Notes under the pieces: generated by a model
What the model saw: only the letters and a program-made list of their open reading frames with translations
Database searches by the model: none
Told to the model about the DNA's origin: nothing
Source: an uncultured Nitrosomonadales bacterium
GTDB lineage: Bacteria; Pseudomonadota; Gammaproteobacteria; Burkholderiales; Gallionellaceae
Assembly (NCBI GenBank): GCA_903934275.1
Contig: CAIZNF010000394.1
Location: forward strand, 1 to 8,943
Reading direction: 5' to 3'
Length of the DNA stretch: 8,943 nt
Position numbers and translations under genes: made by a program
Shown here: positions 1 to 6,635 of the stretch, in pieces
Position numbering within the stretch: position 1 is the first letter of the stretch
Layout: each line of letters starts with the position of its first letter

Positions 1-66
1 AAGCGTGGCGTGCCCAACATTAATTTACGACACCTTTGTTCGTTGGGCACGCCACGCTTTGCCCAA
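1..66. repeat. Pair of inverted REP-like hairpin units downstream of cysK (left unit truncated by window edge)
   Basis: Positions 1-18 (AAGCGTGGCGTGCCCAAC) are the perfect reverse complement of positions 42-59, separated by 23 nt. The right unit is itself an imperfect palindrome: TTGGGC at 43-48 pairs with GCCCAA at 61-66 around a 12-nt centre. The left unit shows the same arrangement in reverse, but its outer arm lies beyond the window. Each unit is followed by the same 8-mer AATTTACG (22-29 and 65-72). Short TTGGGC...GCCCAA palindromes are familiar as dispersed intergenic repeats in many proteobacterial genomes; I infer this is one. It starts about 40 nt past the cysK stop. It could protect the 3' end of the cysK mRNA, but no T-tract follows on either strand, so it is not a classic terminator. 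Confidence 0.75.
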
Positions 67-106
67 TTTACGCACCCAGGAAATTCCAGGAGTTGAGGCA
101 TGCAGA

Positions 107-1081
107 CTAATTGGCAACGCCCTTCTCATCAAACATTCCTTCGAACAATATCGAACTGAGGTAGCGCTCGCCGGAATCGGGCAAGATGACAACGATGGTC
201 TTGCCTGCGTTCTCGGGACGCTTGGCTTGACGTACGGCGGCAGCAACCGCCGCACCGCATGAGATGCCGGACAGAATGCCTTCTTCATGTGCCAGACGTC
301 GGGCGTACAACACTGCTTCTTCGTTGGTCACCAGCTCAATTTCGTCTACCAGCGACATATCGAGGGTATCCGGCACAAAGCCAGCACCGAGTCCCTGAAT
401 TTTGTGCGGCGCGGGTTTCAGCGGCTCACCGGCGCGTGTCTGGGTGAGCACAGGGCTGGCAGTTGGCTCAACCGCCACAGATGTAATGGGCTTGCCCTTG
501 GTACGCTTGATATAACGCGATACGCCGGTAATTGTACCTCCGGTACCAACCCCGGAAACGAAAATATCGACCTTGCCATCGGTGTCGTCCCATATTTCTG
601 GGCCGGTGGTTTGTTCGTGAATAGCAGGATTGGCGGGGTTCTTGAACTGTTGCAGCAGCACGTATTTCGGATCAGAAGCTGCGATTTCTTCGGCCTTGGC
701 AATCGCGCCGTTCATACCTTTGGCTCCTTCGGTCAGAACCAGTGTAGCGCCGAACGCAATCAGCAGTTTGCGCCGTTCGATGCTCATTGTTTCCGGCATG
801 GTCAGAGTAAGCGGGATGCCGCGTGCGGCGGCGACAAAGGCCAACGCAATGCCGGTATTGCCGCTGGTCGGCTCAACAAGATGTTTGCCGGGGCCGAGCA
901 GTCCGCGTTTCTCGGCATCAGCAACCATCGCCGCGCCGATGCGGCACTTGACCGAATAGGCCGGATTACGACCTTCGATCTTGGCGAGGATGGTGGCAGG
1001 CGCGCCATCAGTGATACGGTTGAGCCGCACCAGCGGAGTGCGTCCGATTGATTGTGAGTTGTCTGCAAACCAGTTTGCCAT
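107..1081 (-). CDS. cysK: Cysteine synthase A (O-acetylserine sulfhydrylase)
   Basis: This PLP enzyme of the cytoplasm converts O-acetyl-L-serine and sulfide to L-cysteine and acetate, the last step of sulfate assimilation. The 324-residue protein is full length for the family. The PLP-binding lysine is K45 in SVKCRIG. The substrate-binding loop TSGNTG is at 72-77, the PLP phosphate loop GTGGT at 179-183, and the PDSGERYLS segment at 301-309 carries S303, expected to contact the pyridine nitrogen. The blocks [15 protein letters not shown] and [15 protein letters not shown] match CysK rather than CysM. The ATG start has a GGGAGAG Shine-Dalgarno sequence 7 nt upstream and lines up with the usual N-terminus. 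The gene sits alone behind the ribosomal operon's terminator and probably has its own promoter in the 245-nt gap upstream. Its neighbours do not suggest a link with sulfur metabolism. Confidence 0.95.
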   Translation of the reverse strand: MANWFADNSQSIGRTPLVRLNRITDGAPATILAKIEGRNPAYSVKCRIGAAMVADAEKRGLLGPGKHLVEPTSGNTGIALAFVAAARGIPLTLTMPETMSIERRKLLIAFGATLVLTEGAKGMNGAIAKAEEIAASDPKYVLLQQFKNPANPAIHEQTTGPEIWDDTDGKVDIFVSGVGTGGTITGVSRYIKRTKGKPITSVAVEPTASPVLTQTRAGEPLKPAPHKIQGLGAGFVPDTLDMSLVDEIELVTNEEAVLYARRLAHEEGILSGISCGAAVAAAVRQAKRPENAGKTIVVILPDSGERYLSSILFEGMFDEKGVAN

Positions 1082-1113
1082 AATTCTCTCCCGTTAAGTT
1101 ATCCTAAAAGAAA

Positions 1114-1240
1114 CAATTATCCACGAAAAGCACGAAATACGAAAATGTTGCTGAAACGCGGCAATTCACCCACCGATATCAATTCATAGCAAAAATTATT
1201 TGCATTTGTTCGTATCTTTCGTATTTTTTCGGACAAATTG
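1114..1240. repeat. 127-nt imperfect inverted-repeat element upstream of cysK
   Basis: The two ends are imperfect inverted copies of each other. The left arm (1114-1146) starts CAATTATCC and runs through repeated CACGAAA/TACGAAA words to AATG. The reverse complement of the right arm (1203-1240) starts CAATTTGTCC and runs through AATACGAAA and GATACGAA to AATG. The arms differ by a few substitutions and small indels. They enclose about 56 nt with no open reading frame. This could be a small non-autonomous mobile or dispersed palindromic element, or a long leader hairpin of cysK. CACGAAA-rich words of this kind recur in proteobacterial intergenic DNA, but whether this one is repeated in the genome cannot be seen from one window. 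Confidence 0.5.
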
Positions 1241-1268
1241 CCATTTTTGGGGTTATATCAAAAAGCAC

Positions 1269-1297
1269 AAAAAAGCCGGAACGAATCCGGCTTTTTT
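1269..1297 (-). terminator. Rho-independent terminator of the alpha operon
   Basis: A perfect 12-bp stem (AAAAAAGCCGGA at 1269-1280 with TCCGGCTTTTTT at 1286-1297) closes a 5-nt loop. On the minus strand the stem ends in a run of six T, and it begins 29 nt past the rplQ stop codon, as expected for the operon end. The structure is A/T-flanked on both sides, so it could also stop plus-strand transcription, although no plus-strand gene is visible here. It should insulate cysK from ribosomal-protein transcription. Confidence 0.93.
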
Positions 1298-1326
1298 GTT
1301 TAACTCTTTATATGCATCACCACTAT

Positions 1327-1713
1327 TTACTCGGCTTCAACCGCTGTTGCATCTGCCGGGCGATCCATCAACTCGATCAAGGCCATCGGAGCGTTGTCGC
1401 CCTGGCGGAAACCAAACTTGAGGATGCGCAGATAGCCGCCATTGCGTGCCGCGTAACGCGGTCCAAGCTCGTCAAACAGCTTGGTGACCATTTCACGGTC
1501 ACGCAAACGCGCAAATGCCAAGCGGCGGTTTGCCAAGCTCGGAGTCTTGCCCAATGTCAGGATGGGTTCCGCAACACGGCGTAGTTCCTTTGCCTTGGGC
1601 AGGGTGGTCTTGATGAGTTCGTGGCGTAACAGCGACACAGTCATATTGCGAAACATCGCCAGACGATGACTGCTGGTACGGTTGAGTTTTCTTAAGCCTA
1701 AACGGTGACGCAT
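1327..1713 (-). CDS. rplQ: 50S ribosomal protein L17
   Basis: L17 is a large-subunit protein near the peptide exit region. The 128-residue product is full length: it opens [17 protein letters not shown], with the conserved RHR and KLNR...HR.AM.RN pattern, and has the [11 protein letters not shown] block at 36-46. The C-terminal tail ends in the acidic stretch AVEAE. An AGAGAGG Shine-Dalgarno sequence lies 6 nt before the ATG. It is the last gene of the alpha operon. It follows rpoA after a 74-nt gap, the longest inside the alpha operon, and is followed directly by the terminator. Confidence 0.97.
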   Translation of the reverse strand: MRHRLGLRKLNRTSSHRLAMFRNMTVSLLRHELIKTTLPKAKELRRVAEPILTLGKTPSLANRRLAFARLRDREMVTKLFDELGPRYAARNGGYLRILKFGFRQGDNAPMALIELMDRPADATAVEAE

Positions 1714-1787
1714 GATTTGCCTCTCTAAAATACTTCTTGATTTTTTGGGCTTCTAAATTTTTGCTGTTTCTGTTGTATTCCGCCGCG

Positions 1788-2756
1788 TTAAGCGGTGGCG
1801 ACAGGCCAATTTTCCAGCTTCATACCCAACGACAAATTGTGCTCGGCGAGAACTTGCTTGATTTCATTCAGCGATTTGCGGCCCAAATTCGGTGTGCGCA
1901 GCAAATCGTTTTCGGTATATTGAATCAGATCGCCAATATAGTGAATGCTTTGCGCTTTGAGACAGTTCGAGGAGCGCGGGGTCAATTCCAAATCGTCCAC
2001 CGGGCGCAACAGAATCGGATCAACCTTGGGCGCTTGCACCTTTTCGACTATAGGCTCAGTGCCTTCCAGCGCGGCGAACACAGAAAATTGGTCGACCAGA
2101 ATGCGCGCCGCATTGCGAATCGCCTGCTCTGGATCGATAGCACCATTGGTCTCAATATGCAACACCAATTTATCAAGGTCGGTGCGCTGTCCCACGCGCG
2201 CACCTTCGACAGCGTAGCTAACTCGGCTGACCGGGCTGAACGATGCGTCCAGCGCGATATAGCCAACTGCACGCGTTTCATTCGAAGCCTGACGGGAAAT
2301 TGCCGACACATATCCGCGTCCACGTTCAATTTTGATCTGCATGTCCAGCTTACCACCTGCGGTCAAATGCGCAATCACATGGTCAGGGTTGACCACTTCG
2401 ACATCTGCATTACCGCTGATATCAGCCGCAGTTACCACGCCATGGCCTTCTTTCTTTATACTCAGCACCACTTCTTGCATATTGTGTAACCGCAGTACCA
2501 CGCCCTTCAGGTTCAACAGAATATCTACGACATCTTCCTGCACGCCGTCTATGGTCGCGTATTCGTGCAGCACGCCCGCCATCTTTACTTCAGTCGGGGC
2601 TGCACCGTCCATCGAAGACAGCAGAATACGGCGCAATGCGTTGCCCAATGTGTGACCGTAGCCACGTTCAAATGGCTCCATCACCACCTTGGCCTGGGTG
2701 GCTGAAATTTTTTGCACATCAATAATACGGGGTTTTAAAAATTCGTTCTTAAGCAT
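1788..2756 (-). CDS. rpoA: DNA-directed RNA polymerase alpha subunit
   Basis: The alpha subunit dimerises to start RNA polymerase assembly and contacts UP elements and activators. The 322-residue protein has the N-terminal assembly domain (about 1-228), with [10 protein letters not shown] at 34-43 and [14 protein letters not shown] at 62-75, then a short linker and the C-terminal domain (about 245-322). The DNA-contact residues of the C-terminal domain are in place: R261, N264, C265, K267, G292, K294 and S295. These equal E. coli R265, N268, C269, K271, G296, K298 and S299 with a constant offset of four. The family's LENWP motif closes the protein. The ATG start has a CGGAG Shine-Dalgarno sequence. 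The gene lies 17 nt after rpsD, keeping polymerase output tied to ribosomal protein synthesis. Confidence 0.98.
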   Translation of the reverse strand: MLKNEFLKPRIIDVQKISATQAKVVMEPFERGYGHTLGNALRRILLSSMDGAAPTEVKMAGVLHEYATIDGVQEDVVDILLNLKGVVLRLHNMQEVVLSIKKEGHGVVTAADISGNADVEVVNPDHVIAHLTAGGKLDMQIKIERGRGYVSAISRQASNETRAVGYIALDASFSPVSRVSYAVEGARVGQRTDLDKLVLHIETNGAIDPEQAIRNAARILVDQFSVFAALEGTEPIVEKVQAPKVDPILLRPVDDLELTPRSSNCLKAQSIHYIGDLIQYTENDLLRTPNLGRKSLNEIKQVLAEHNLSLGMKLENWPVATA

Positions 2757-2773
2757 ACGCTACTCCGTGTGGA

Positions 2774-3403
2774 TTACTTGGAATACAACTCGACCACGAG
2801 ATGCTCGTTAATAGTTGCAGGCAATTCAGCACGTTGCGGCTTGGCTTTGTATGTACCCTTGAATGCTTTGGTGTCCATTTCAATCCATTCAGGAAAACCG
2901 CGCTGCTCGGCGGCGGCCAGTGCCGCCTTGATACGCAGTTGCGTCTTGGATTTTTCGGCCACTTCAACCACATCGCCGGGGCGCACTTGATAAGAAGGGA
3001 TATTCACACGCTTGCCGTTTACCAGCAGCCCATTATGGCGCACTGTTTGACGCGCCTCTGCGCGCGACGCGCCGAAGCCCATGCGGTAAGAAACATTATC
3101 CAAGCGCGATTCCAGAATTTGCAACAAACTTTCGCCGGTAATGCCGCGTTGGCTTTCCGCTTGTTTGTAGGTCAGGCGAAATTGCTTCTCCAGCACGCCA
3201 TAAATACGGCGCACTTTCTGTTTTTCACGCAACTGGCCGCCGTATTCGGACAAGCGGGTATTTTTCTTTTGCCCGTGCTGGCCGGGCGGATAGGCTCTGC
3301 GTTCAACGGCACATTTATCGGTAAAACATTTTTCGCCCTTCAGAAACAGCTTCTCACCTTCACGGCGGCACTGACGGCACTTTGCATCGAGATTTCTAGC
3401 CAA
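2774..3403 (-). CDS. rpsD: 30S ribosomal protein S4, zinc-type, TTG start
   Basis: S4 binds 16S rRNA early in small-subunit assembly, and in E. coli it represses translation of the alpha operon. The 209-residue protein has the usual N-terminal region, then the S4 RNA-binding domain around 95-160 ([19 protein letters not shown], then [17 protein letters not shown]), and ends with the conserved [11 protein letters not shown]. The N-terminus carries four cysteines, C9-x2-C12 and C26-x4-C31, the zinc-binding arrangement known from Thermus S4; the E. coli protein lacks it. The reading frame starts with TTG. The Shine-Dalgarno sequence GGGAG ends 6 nt before it, and the next residues (ARNLDAKC) match the family N-terminus, so no other start fits. 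The gene is 17 nt from rpsK upstream and 17 nt from rpoA downstream. Confidence 0.97.
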   Translation of the reverse strand: MARNLDAKCRQCRREGEKLFLKGEKCFTDKCAVERRAYPPGQHGQKKNTRLSEYGGQLREKQKVRRIYGVLEKQFRLTYKQAESQRGITGESLLQILESRLDNVSYRMGFGASRAEARQTVRHNGLLVNGKRVNIPSYQVRPGDVVEVAEKSKTQLRIKAALAAAEQRGFPEWIEMDTKAFKGTYKAKPQRAELPATINEHLVVELYSK

Positions 3404-3420
3404 GATCGACTCCCAAAAAT

Positions 3421-3810
3421 TTAGATACGGCGCTTTTTAGGCGGGCGGCAACCGTTGTGCGGCACCGGCGTAATATCGGAAATGCTGGTGATTTTAAAGC
3501 CAGCCGCATTCAATGCGCGCACAGCGGACTCGCGGCCTGGACCGGGACCCTTGATACGCACCTCAAGATTTTTAACGCCACATTCAACCGCAGCCTTGCC
3601 CACTGTCTCTGCCGCAACCTGCGCCGCGAAAGGCGTGCTCTTGCGCGAACCCTTGAACCCCTGCGCGCCACTGGTGGACCACGCCAGAGTATTGCCTTGG
3701 CGGTCAGTAATAGTGACGATAGTGTTGTTAAAAGAAGCATGAACGTGCGCGATACCTTCGGCTACGTTCTTTTTGACTTTCTTGCGCACTTTCGTGCTTG
3801 GCTTAACCAT
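3421..3810 (-). CDS. rpsK: 30S ribosomal protein S11
   Basis: S11 sits on the small-subunit platform near the E site and contacts S7 and 16S rRNA. The 129-residue product is full length. It has [16 protein letters not shown] at 21-36, the glycine-rich [10 protein letters not shown] at 88-97, and the C-terminal [12 protein letters not shown] (117-128). The Asn-Gly pair at 119-120 is the site known to form isoaspartate in E. coli S11. The ATG start follows an AGAGGA Shine-Dalgarno sequence at normal spacing. It lies 18 nt after rpsM and 17 nt before rpsD, the standard alpha-operon order. Confidence 0.98.
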   Translation of the reverse strand: MVKPSTKVRKKVKKNVAEGIAHVHASFNNTIVTITDRQGNTLAWSTSGAQGFKGSRKSTPFAAQVAAETVGKAAVECGVKNLEVRIKGPGPGRESAVRALNAAGFKITSISDITPVPHNGCRPPKKRRI

Positions 3811-3828
3811 TATCTAATCCTCTAAAAA

Positions 3829-4194
3829 TTACTTCTTGGCGCCGGCAATCGCCTTGCGTGGCCCCTTACGGGTACGAGCATTGGTGCGGGTGCGCTGGCC
3901 GCGACATGGCAAGCCGCGACGATGGCGTACGCCGCGATAGCAACCCAAATCCATCAGGCGCTTGATATTCATTGTCGTTTCACGACGCAGATCACCTTCC
4001 ACTGAAAACTTTCCGACTTGTTCGCGCAGTTTTTCAACTTCTGCGTCAGTCAAGTCTTTCATCTTGGTGGAGGCTTTCACGCCAGCCGATGCGCAAATAA
4101 CTTGCGATCGCATACGTCCGATACCGTAAATTGCAGTCAAAGCAATCACAGCGTGTTGATGATTGGGGATATTGACCCCTGCAATACGTGCCAT
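3829..4194 (-). CDS. rpsM: 30S ribosomal protein S13
   Basis: S13 is in the head of the small subunit and bridges to L5 and to the P-site tRNA. The 121-residue protein begins [10 protein letters not shown], has the helix-two-turn-helix region [15 protein letters not shown] at 20-34, and the RNA-binding C-terminal half with [17 protein letters not shown] (86-102) and a basic tail ending in KK. It is the first gene of the alpha operon. A good promoter lies in the 58-nt gap upstream, and TAGGG in the leader serves as Shine-Dalgarno sequence. In E. coli S4 represses translation at this gene's start; a small hairpin overlapping the start codon here could take part in something similar, but this is inference. 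Confidence 0.98.
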   Translation of the reverse strand: MARIAGVNIPNHQHAVIALTAIYGIGRMRSQVICASAGVKASTKMKDLTDAEVEKLREQVGKFSVEGDLRRETTMNIKRLMDLGCYRGVRHRRGLPCRGQRTRTNARTRKGPRKAIAGAKK

Positions 4195-4198
4195 GCAG
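4179..4198 (-). promoter_or_regulatory. Small hairpin overlapping the rpsM start codon
   Basis: On the mRNA strand CUGCA (4198-4194) can pair with UGCAG (4183-4179), closing a 10-nt loop. The stem includes the A of the rpsM AUG. A second short stem is possible directly after it, GGG(G) at 4179-4176 with CCCC at 4168-4165. The location matches the start region where S4 represses the alpha operon in E. coli, through a pseudoknot. I cannot show that the same fold forms here, and a 5-bp stem may arise by chance. Confidence 0.25.
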
Positions 4199-4222
4199 CT
4201 ACCCTATCTTTAAAAGTCTGAA

Positions 4223-4252
4223 ATTATACCACCCACCGGCCTTTTTGTTCAA
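4223..4252 (-). promoter_or_regulatory. Alpha-operon promoter (sigma70, extended -10)
   Basis: The minus strand carries a consensus -10 TATAAT (4228-4223) preceded by TGG, giving a perfect extended -10, with an 18-nt spacer to TTGAAC (4252-4247) as -35 (four of six matches to TTGACA). It lies in the 58-nt gap between rpmJ and rpsM, where E. coli also has its alpha-operon promoter. The -35 directly abuts the rpmJ stop codon. Transcription would start near 4216, leaving a leader of only about 22 nt before the rpsM ATG. Readthrough from the spc operon probably also supplies these genes, since no terminator is visible between rpmJ and rpsM. Confidence 0.75.
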
Positions 4253-4366
4253 TCAGCCTTGGCGTTGTTTGTGGCGAGGCTCTTTACATATCACCCGCAC
4301 CACGCGTTTACGAATAACGATCTTGCAGTTACGGCAGATCTTTTTTACTGATGCTTGGACTCTCAT
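4253..4366 (-). CDS. rpmJ: 50S ribosomal protein L36, zinc-type
   Basis: L36 is the smallest large-subunit protein and is a zinc ribbon bound to 23S rRNA. The 37-residue product begins [17 protein letters not shown] and ends HKQRQG. The zinc ligands C11, C14, C27 and H32 are all present, so this is the zinc-binding form. The ATG is preceded by a strong AGGAGA Shine-Dalgarno sequence. It follows infA after a 90-nt gap. The placement between infA and rpsM is the usual one outside the enterics. Confidence 0.97.
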   Translation of the reverse strand: MRVQASVKKICRNCKIVIRKRVVRVICKEPRHKQRQG

Positions 4367-4396
4367 TTGCTTCTCCTAAAATCTGTGAAGCGGGGC

Positions 4397-4409
4397 GGTG
4401 CTACGCACC
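4397..4409 (-). other. Short hairpin in the infA-rpmJ gap
   Basis: In the 90-nt gap between infA and rpmJ the transcript can form GGUGC-GUA-GCACC, a 5-bp perfect stem with a 3-nt loop. No T-tract follows, so it is not an intrinsic terminator. It might slow exonucleases or just be chance. The rest of the gap shows no convincing promoter and no reading frame. Confidence 0.3.
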
Positions 4410-4456
4410 CTGGTGGGCAGTGTAAAAACCAGCCCTATTCCCTACTTCCAACTCCA

Positions 4457-4675
4457 CTATTTTGCGCGGAACACAATACGCGCCTTGCTCAAATCGTAGG
4501 GTGTCAACTCCACAGTCACTTTGTCGCCTGGCAGAATACGAATGTAATGCATACGCATTTTCCCAGAAATGTGACCCAGCACCACATGACCATTTTCCAG
4601 CTTGATCCGGAATGTTGCATTCGGCAACGACTCCTCGATCTCTCCAGCCATCTGAATCACATCTTCTTTAGCCAT
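4457..4675 (-). CDS. infA: Translation initiation factor IF-1
   Basis: IF-1 binds the A site of the 30S subunit and helps IF-2 and IF-3 select the initiator tRNA. The 72-residue product is exactly the usual length and consists of one S1-like OB fold: it starts [15 protein letters not shown] and carries the conserved [16 protein letters not shown] (27-42), the [16 protein letters not shown] block (47-62), and the terminal RIVFR. The ATG overlaps the secY stop in TGATG, so the two genes share one base and are probably translationally coupled. An AAGGTGG sequence inside the end of secY serves as ribosome binding site. The position between secY and rpmJ is typical for betaproteobacteria; in E. 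coli infA is elsewhere. Confidence 0.98.
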   Translation of the reverse strand: MAKEDVIQMAGEIEESLPNATFRIKLENGHVVLGHISGKMRMHYIRILPGDKVTVELTPYDLSKARIVFRAK

Positions 4676-5988
4676 CAGCGCGCTAGACCACCTTTGAAAT
4701 TGGCTTTCTTCAGCAGGTTTTCATACTGATGCGTCATCAGATAAGACTGTACTTGTGCCATAAAATCCATCGTTACCACCACCAGAATCAACAGCGATGT
4801 TCCGCCAAAGTAAAACGGCACATTCCACTTCACCACCAAAAATTCCGGCAACAAACATACCAAAGTAATGTACACCGCACCAACCATCGTCAGGCGTAAC
4901 ATGATCTTTTCAACATAGCGTGCAGTCTGCTCACCAGGCCGTATACCGGGCAAAAATGCTCCACTCTTTTTCAGATTATCCGCTGTCTCCTTGGGGCTGA
5001 ACACCAACGCCGTATAGAAAAAACAGAAAAATATAATCGCCGAAGCATATACCAATACATAAATCGGTTGACCCGGAGATAACATGCTACTTATGTCCTT
5101 CAGCCAATTCATTCCTTGCCCGCTGCCAAACCAGCCCGCGATCGTCGCCGGAAACAAGATAATGCTGGAAGCAAATATCGGCGGGATCACACCGGCCATA
5201 TTCAGCTTTAAAGGTAGATGGGAGCTTTGTCCGCCATATACCTTATTGCCCACTTGCCGTTTGGCATAATTTACCAAAATCTTGCGCTGCCCACGTTCGA
5301 CGTACACCACTAAAGCAGTAACTGCAATAGCACCGAAGAACAGCAACAACACCAGTGGAATGGAAAAGGCACCAGTGCGTGTCAATTCCAGAGTGCTGCC
5401 AATCGCGCTGGGCAACCCCGCCGCGATACCCGCAAAAATAATCAGTGAAATACCGTTACCCAAACCGCGTTCGGTAATCTGCTCACCCAGCCACATCAAG
5501 AACATCGTACCGGTTACCAAGGTAATCACCGAGGTTAGCTGGAACATTGCGCCGGGATTCGGCACCAATCCGGGTTGCGATTGCAACGCCACCGAAATAC
5601 CAAACGCCTGAAATAAGGCCAAAGCCAGCGTGCCATAGCGGGTGTACTGCGTTATCTTGCGTCGTCCCGCTTCGCCTTCTTTCTTCAACTGTTCAATGTG
5701 CGGAACCGCTATCGCGGCCAACTGCATGATGATCGATGCCGAAATGTAGGGCATGATTCCCAGCGCAAAAATCGTGAAACGTTCCAGCGCACCACCCGAA
5801 AACATGTTGAACATGCCCAGAATGCCGTCTTTTTGCGATTTGAATAAATCAGCCAACACTGTCGGGTCAATGCCCGGCACCGGGATATGCGCACCGATAC
5901 GAAACACCACCAACGCGCCCAGCAAAAACCAAAGACGCTGGCTTAAATCGCCATACTTACTCTTGTTTACGCTCTTAACTGTGCTCAC
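4675..5988 (-). CDS. secY: Protein translocase subunit SecY, GTG start
   Basis: SecY forms the protein-conducting channel of the inner membrane with SecE and SecG, using SecA or the ribosome as partner. The 437-residue protein matches the usual length and shows the ten-helix pattern. The short plug region is around 57-70 ([11 protein letters not shown]). The cytoplasmic loop before TM3 carries [21 protein letters not shown] (99-119). The cytoplasmic loop at 331-358 includes [15 protein letters not shown] and [10 protein letters not shown], with R350 corresponding to the functionally critical R357 of E. coli. The start is GTG: AAGG, overlapping the rplO stop, gives a Shine-Dalgarno sequence, and no ATG upstream fits the 9-nt gap. 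Its last base is also the A of the infA ATG. Confidence 0.98.
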   Translation of the reverse strand: MSTVKSVNKSKYGDLSQRLWFLLGALVVFRIGAHIPVPGIDPTVLADLFKSQKDGILGMFNMFSGGALERFTIFALGIMPYISASIIMQLAAIAVPHIEQLKKEGEAGRRKITQYTRYGTLALALFQAFGISVALQSQPGLVPNPGAMFQLTSVITLVTGTMFLMWLGEQITERGLGNGISLIIFAGIAAGLPSAIGSTLELTRTGAFSIPLVLLLFFGAIAVTALVVYVERGQRKILVNYAKRQVGNKVYGGQSSHLPLKLNMAGVIPPIFASSIILFPATIAGWFGSGQGMNWLKDISSMLSPGQPIYVLVYASAIIFFCFFYTALVFSPKETADNLKKSGAFLPGIRPGEQTARYVEKIMLRLTMVGAVYITLVCLLPEFLVVKWNVPFYFGGTSLLILVVVTMDFMAQVQSYLMTHQYENLLKKANFKGGLAR

Positions 5989-5997
5989 GTACTAGCC

Positions 5998-6432
5998 TTA
6001 CTCGGCAATGCTTCCGCCAGCCGCTTCAATCGCTGAGCGCGCACCCTTCGTTGCCAGCAAACCTCGCAACTTCACCGCGCGGGAAATTTCACCGCACAGA
6101 ATAACTTTTACAGTCAAAGCGTTCGCATGAATAACACCCGCTTGTTTGAGCGCCAATATATCAATATCATCAACCGGCATTTTTTGCAGGTCTGACAATC
6201 GTACTTGCGCCGTGTCGTAACGTGTCAGCGAAACGAAACCTCGCTTCGGCAAGCGACGTTGCAGCGGCATTTGACCACCCTCGAAGCCAACTTTATGAAA
6301 ACCGCCTGCGCGTGATTTCTGCCCCTTGTGCCCGCGACCGGCAGTCTTACCCAAACCGGAACCGATACCACGACCAACACGACGCTTGGCGTGCTTGGCT
6401 CCCTGTGCAGGTTGAATATTATTGAGTTGCAT
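5998..6432 (-). CDS. rplO: 50S ribosomal protein L15
   Basis: L15 is a late-assembly protein of the large subunit that contacts several 23S rRNA domains. With the start at [11 protein letters not shown] the protein is 144 residues, the normal family length. The glycine-rich N-terminal extension ([20 protein letters not shown], 20-39) and the [16 protein letters not shown] block (51-66) are the family signature. A start five codons further upstream is possible but lies inside rpmD. The GAGG sequence 8-9 nt before the chosen ATG supports it. The gene is separated from the rpmD stop by 2 nt, so coupling is likely, and from secY by 9 nt. Confidence 0.96.
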   Translation of the reverse strand: MQLNNIQPAQGAKHAKRRVGRGIGSGLGKTAGRGHKGQKSRAGGFHKVGFEGGQMPLQRRLPKRGFVSLTRYDTAQVRLSDLQKMPVDDIDILALKQAGVIHANALTVKVILCGEISRAVKLRGLLATKGARSAIEAAGGSIAE

Positions 6433-6434
6433 TT

Positions 6435-6632
6435 TTATGCCTCGCACTTAACCAGATAGAACACTTTGTTGATCATGCCGCGTACGCAGGGAGTATCTTC
6501 CAGCTGCACGGTATGGTTGATGCGACGCAGTCCCAAGCCGCGAATCGTATCGCGATGTGATTGCTTGGTGCCGATCAGGCCCTTGACCTGCGTCACTTTG
6601 ATTGTTTTAGCAATTGCTTTAGCTTTAGCCAT
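6435..6632 (-). CDS. rpmD: 50S ribosomal protein L30
   Basis: L30 is a small peripheral large-subunit protein. The 65-residue product has the conserved [21 protein letters not shown] stretch in its first half, then [16 protein letters not shown] and the MINKV motif near the end. It is about five residues longer at the N-terminus (MAKAKAIAK) than the commonest 60-61-residue form. The ATG is preceded by GGGGT, which overlaps the rpsE stop codon. Gaps of 3 nt to rpsE and 2 nt to rplO make coupled translation likely. Confidence 0.96.
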   Translation of the reverse strand: MAKAKAIAKTIKVTQVKGLIGTKQSHRDTIRGLGLRRINHTVQLEDTPCVRGMINKVFYLVKCEA

Positions 6633-6635
6633 GTT

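Larger units (their letters stand above)
1082..1326. other. Intergenic region between rplQ and cysK
   Basis: This 245-nt gap holds, in the direction of transcription, the operon terminator (1269-1297), a 127-nt inverted-repeat element (1114-1240) and the cysK ribosome binding site. I see no coding sequence or RNA gene in it. Two weak promoter candidates for cysK read on the minus strand: an extended -10, TGATATAAC, at 1252-1260 just past the terminator and without a recognisable -35; and GATAAT at 1116-1121 with only a poor -35 (TTTCGT, 17-nt spacer). The first would place the whole inverted repeat in the cysK leader RNA; the second would exclude almost all of it. The sequence does not decide between them. 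Confidence 0.5.

Noticed and set aside
1..72. Repeat units at the left edge as a CRISPR array
   Set aside because: The copies are inverted, not direct, only two are visible, and the spacing does not fit repeat-spacer units.
287..1051. A 254-codon open frame on the plus strand opposite cysK
   Set aside because: It is antisense to a clearly recognised full-length gene, shows no family resemblance and has no ribosome binding site; it is a by-product of codon use.
107..1081. Assignment of the synthase as cysM or cystathionine beta-synthase
   Set aside because: The length, the [13 protein letters not shown] and [15 protein letters not shown] blocks and the C-terminus follow CysK; there is no CBS domain.
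1778..1800. CCGC...GCGG hairpin at the rpoA stop as a terminator
   Set aside because: The stem is only 4-5 bp with no T-tract, and rplQ follows in the same operon.
1737..2489. A 250-codon open frame on the plus strand opposite rpoA
   Set aside because: Same reasoning: it mirrors rpoA codons and has no recognisable domain.
4410..4456. A promoter for rpmJ in the infA-rpmJ gap (TTGGAA, then a TTTTAC-like -10)
   Set aside because: The -10 match is poor and the gap already has a clear extended -10 promoter further on, before rpsM.
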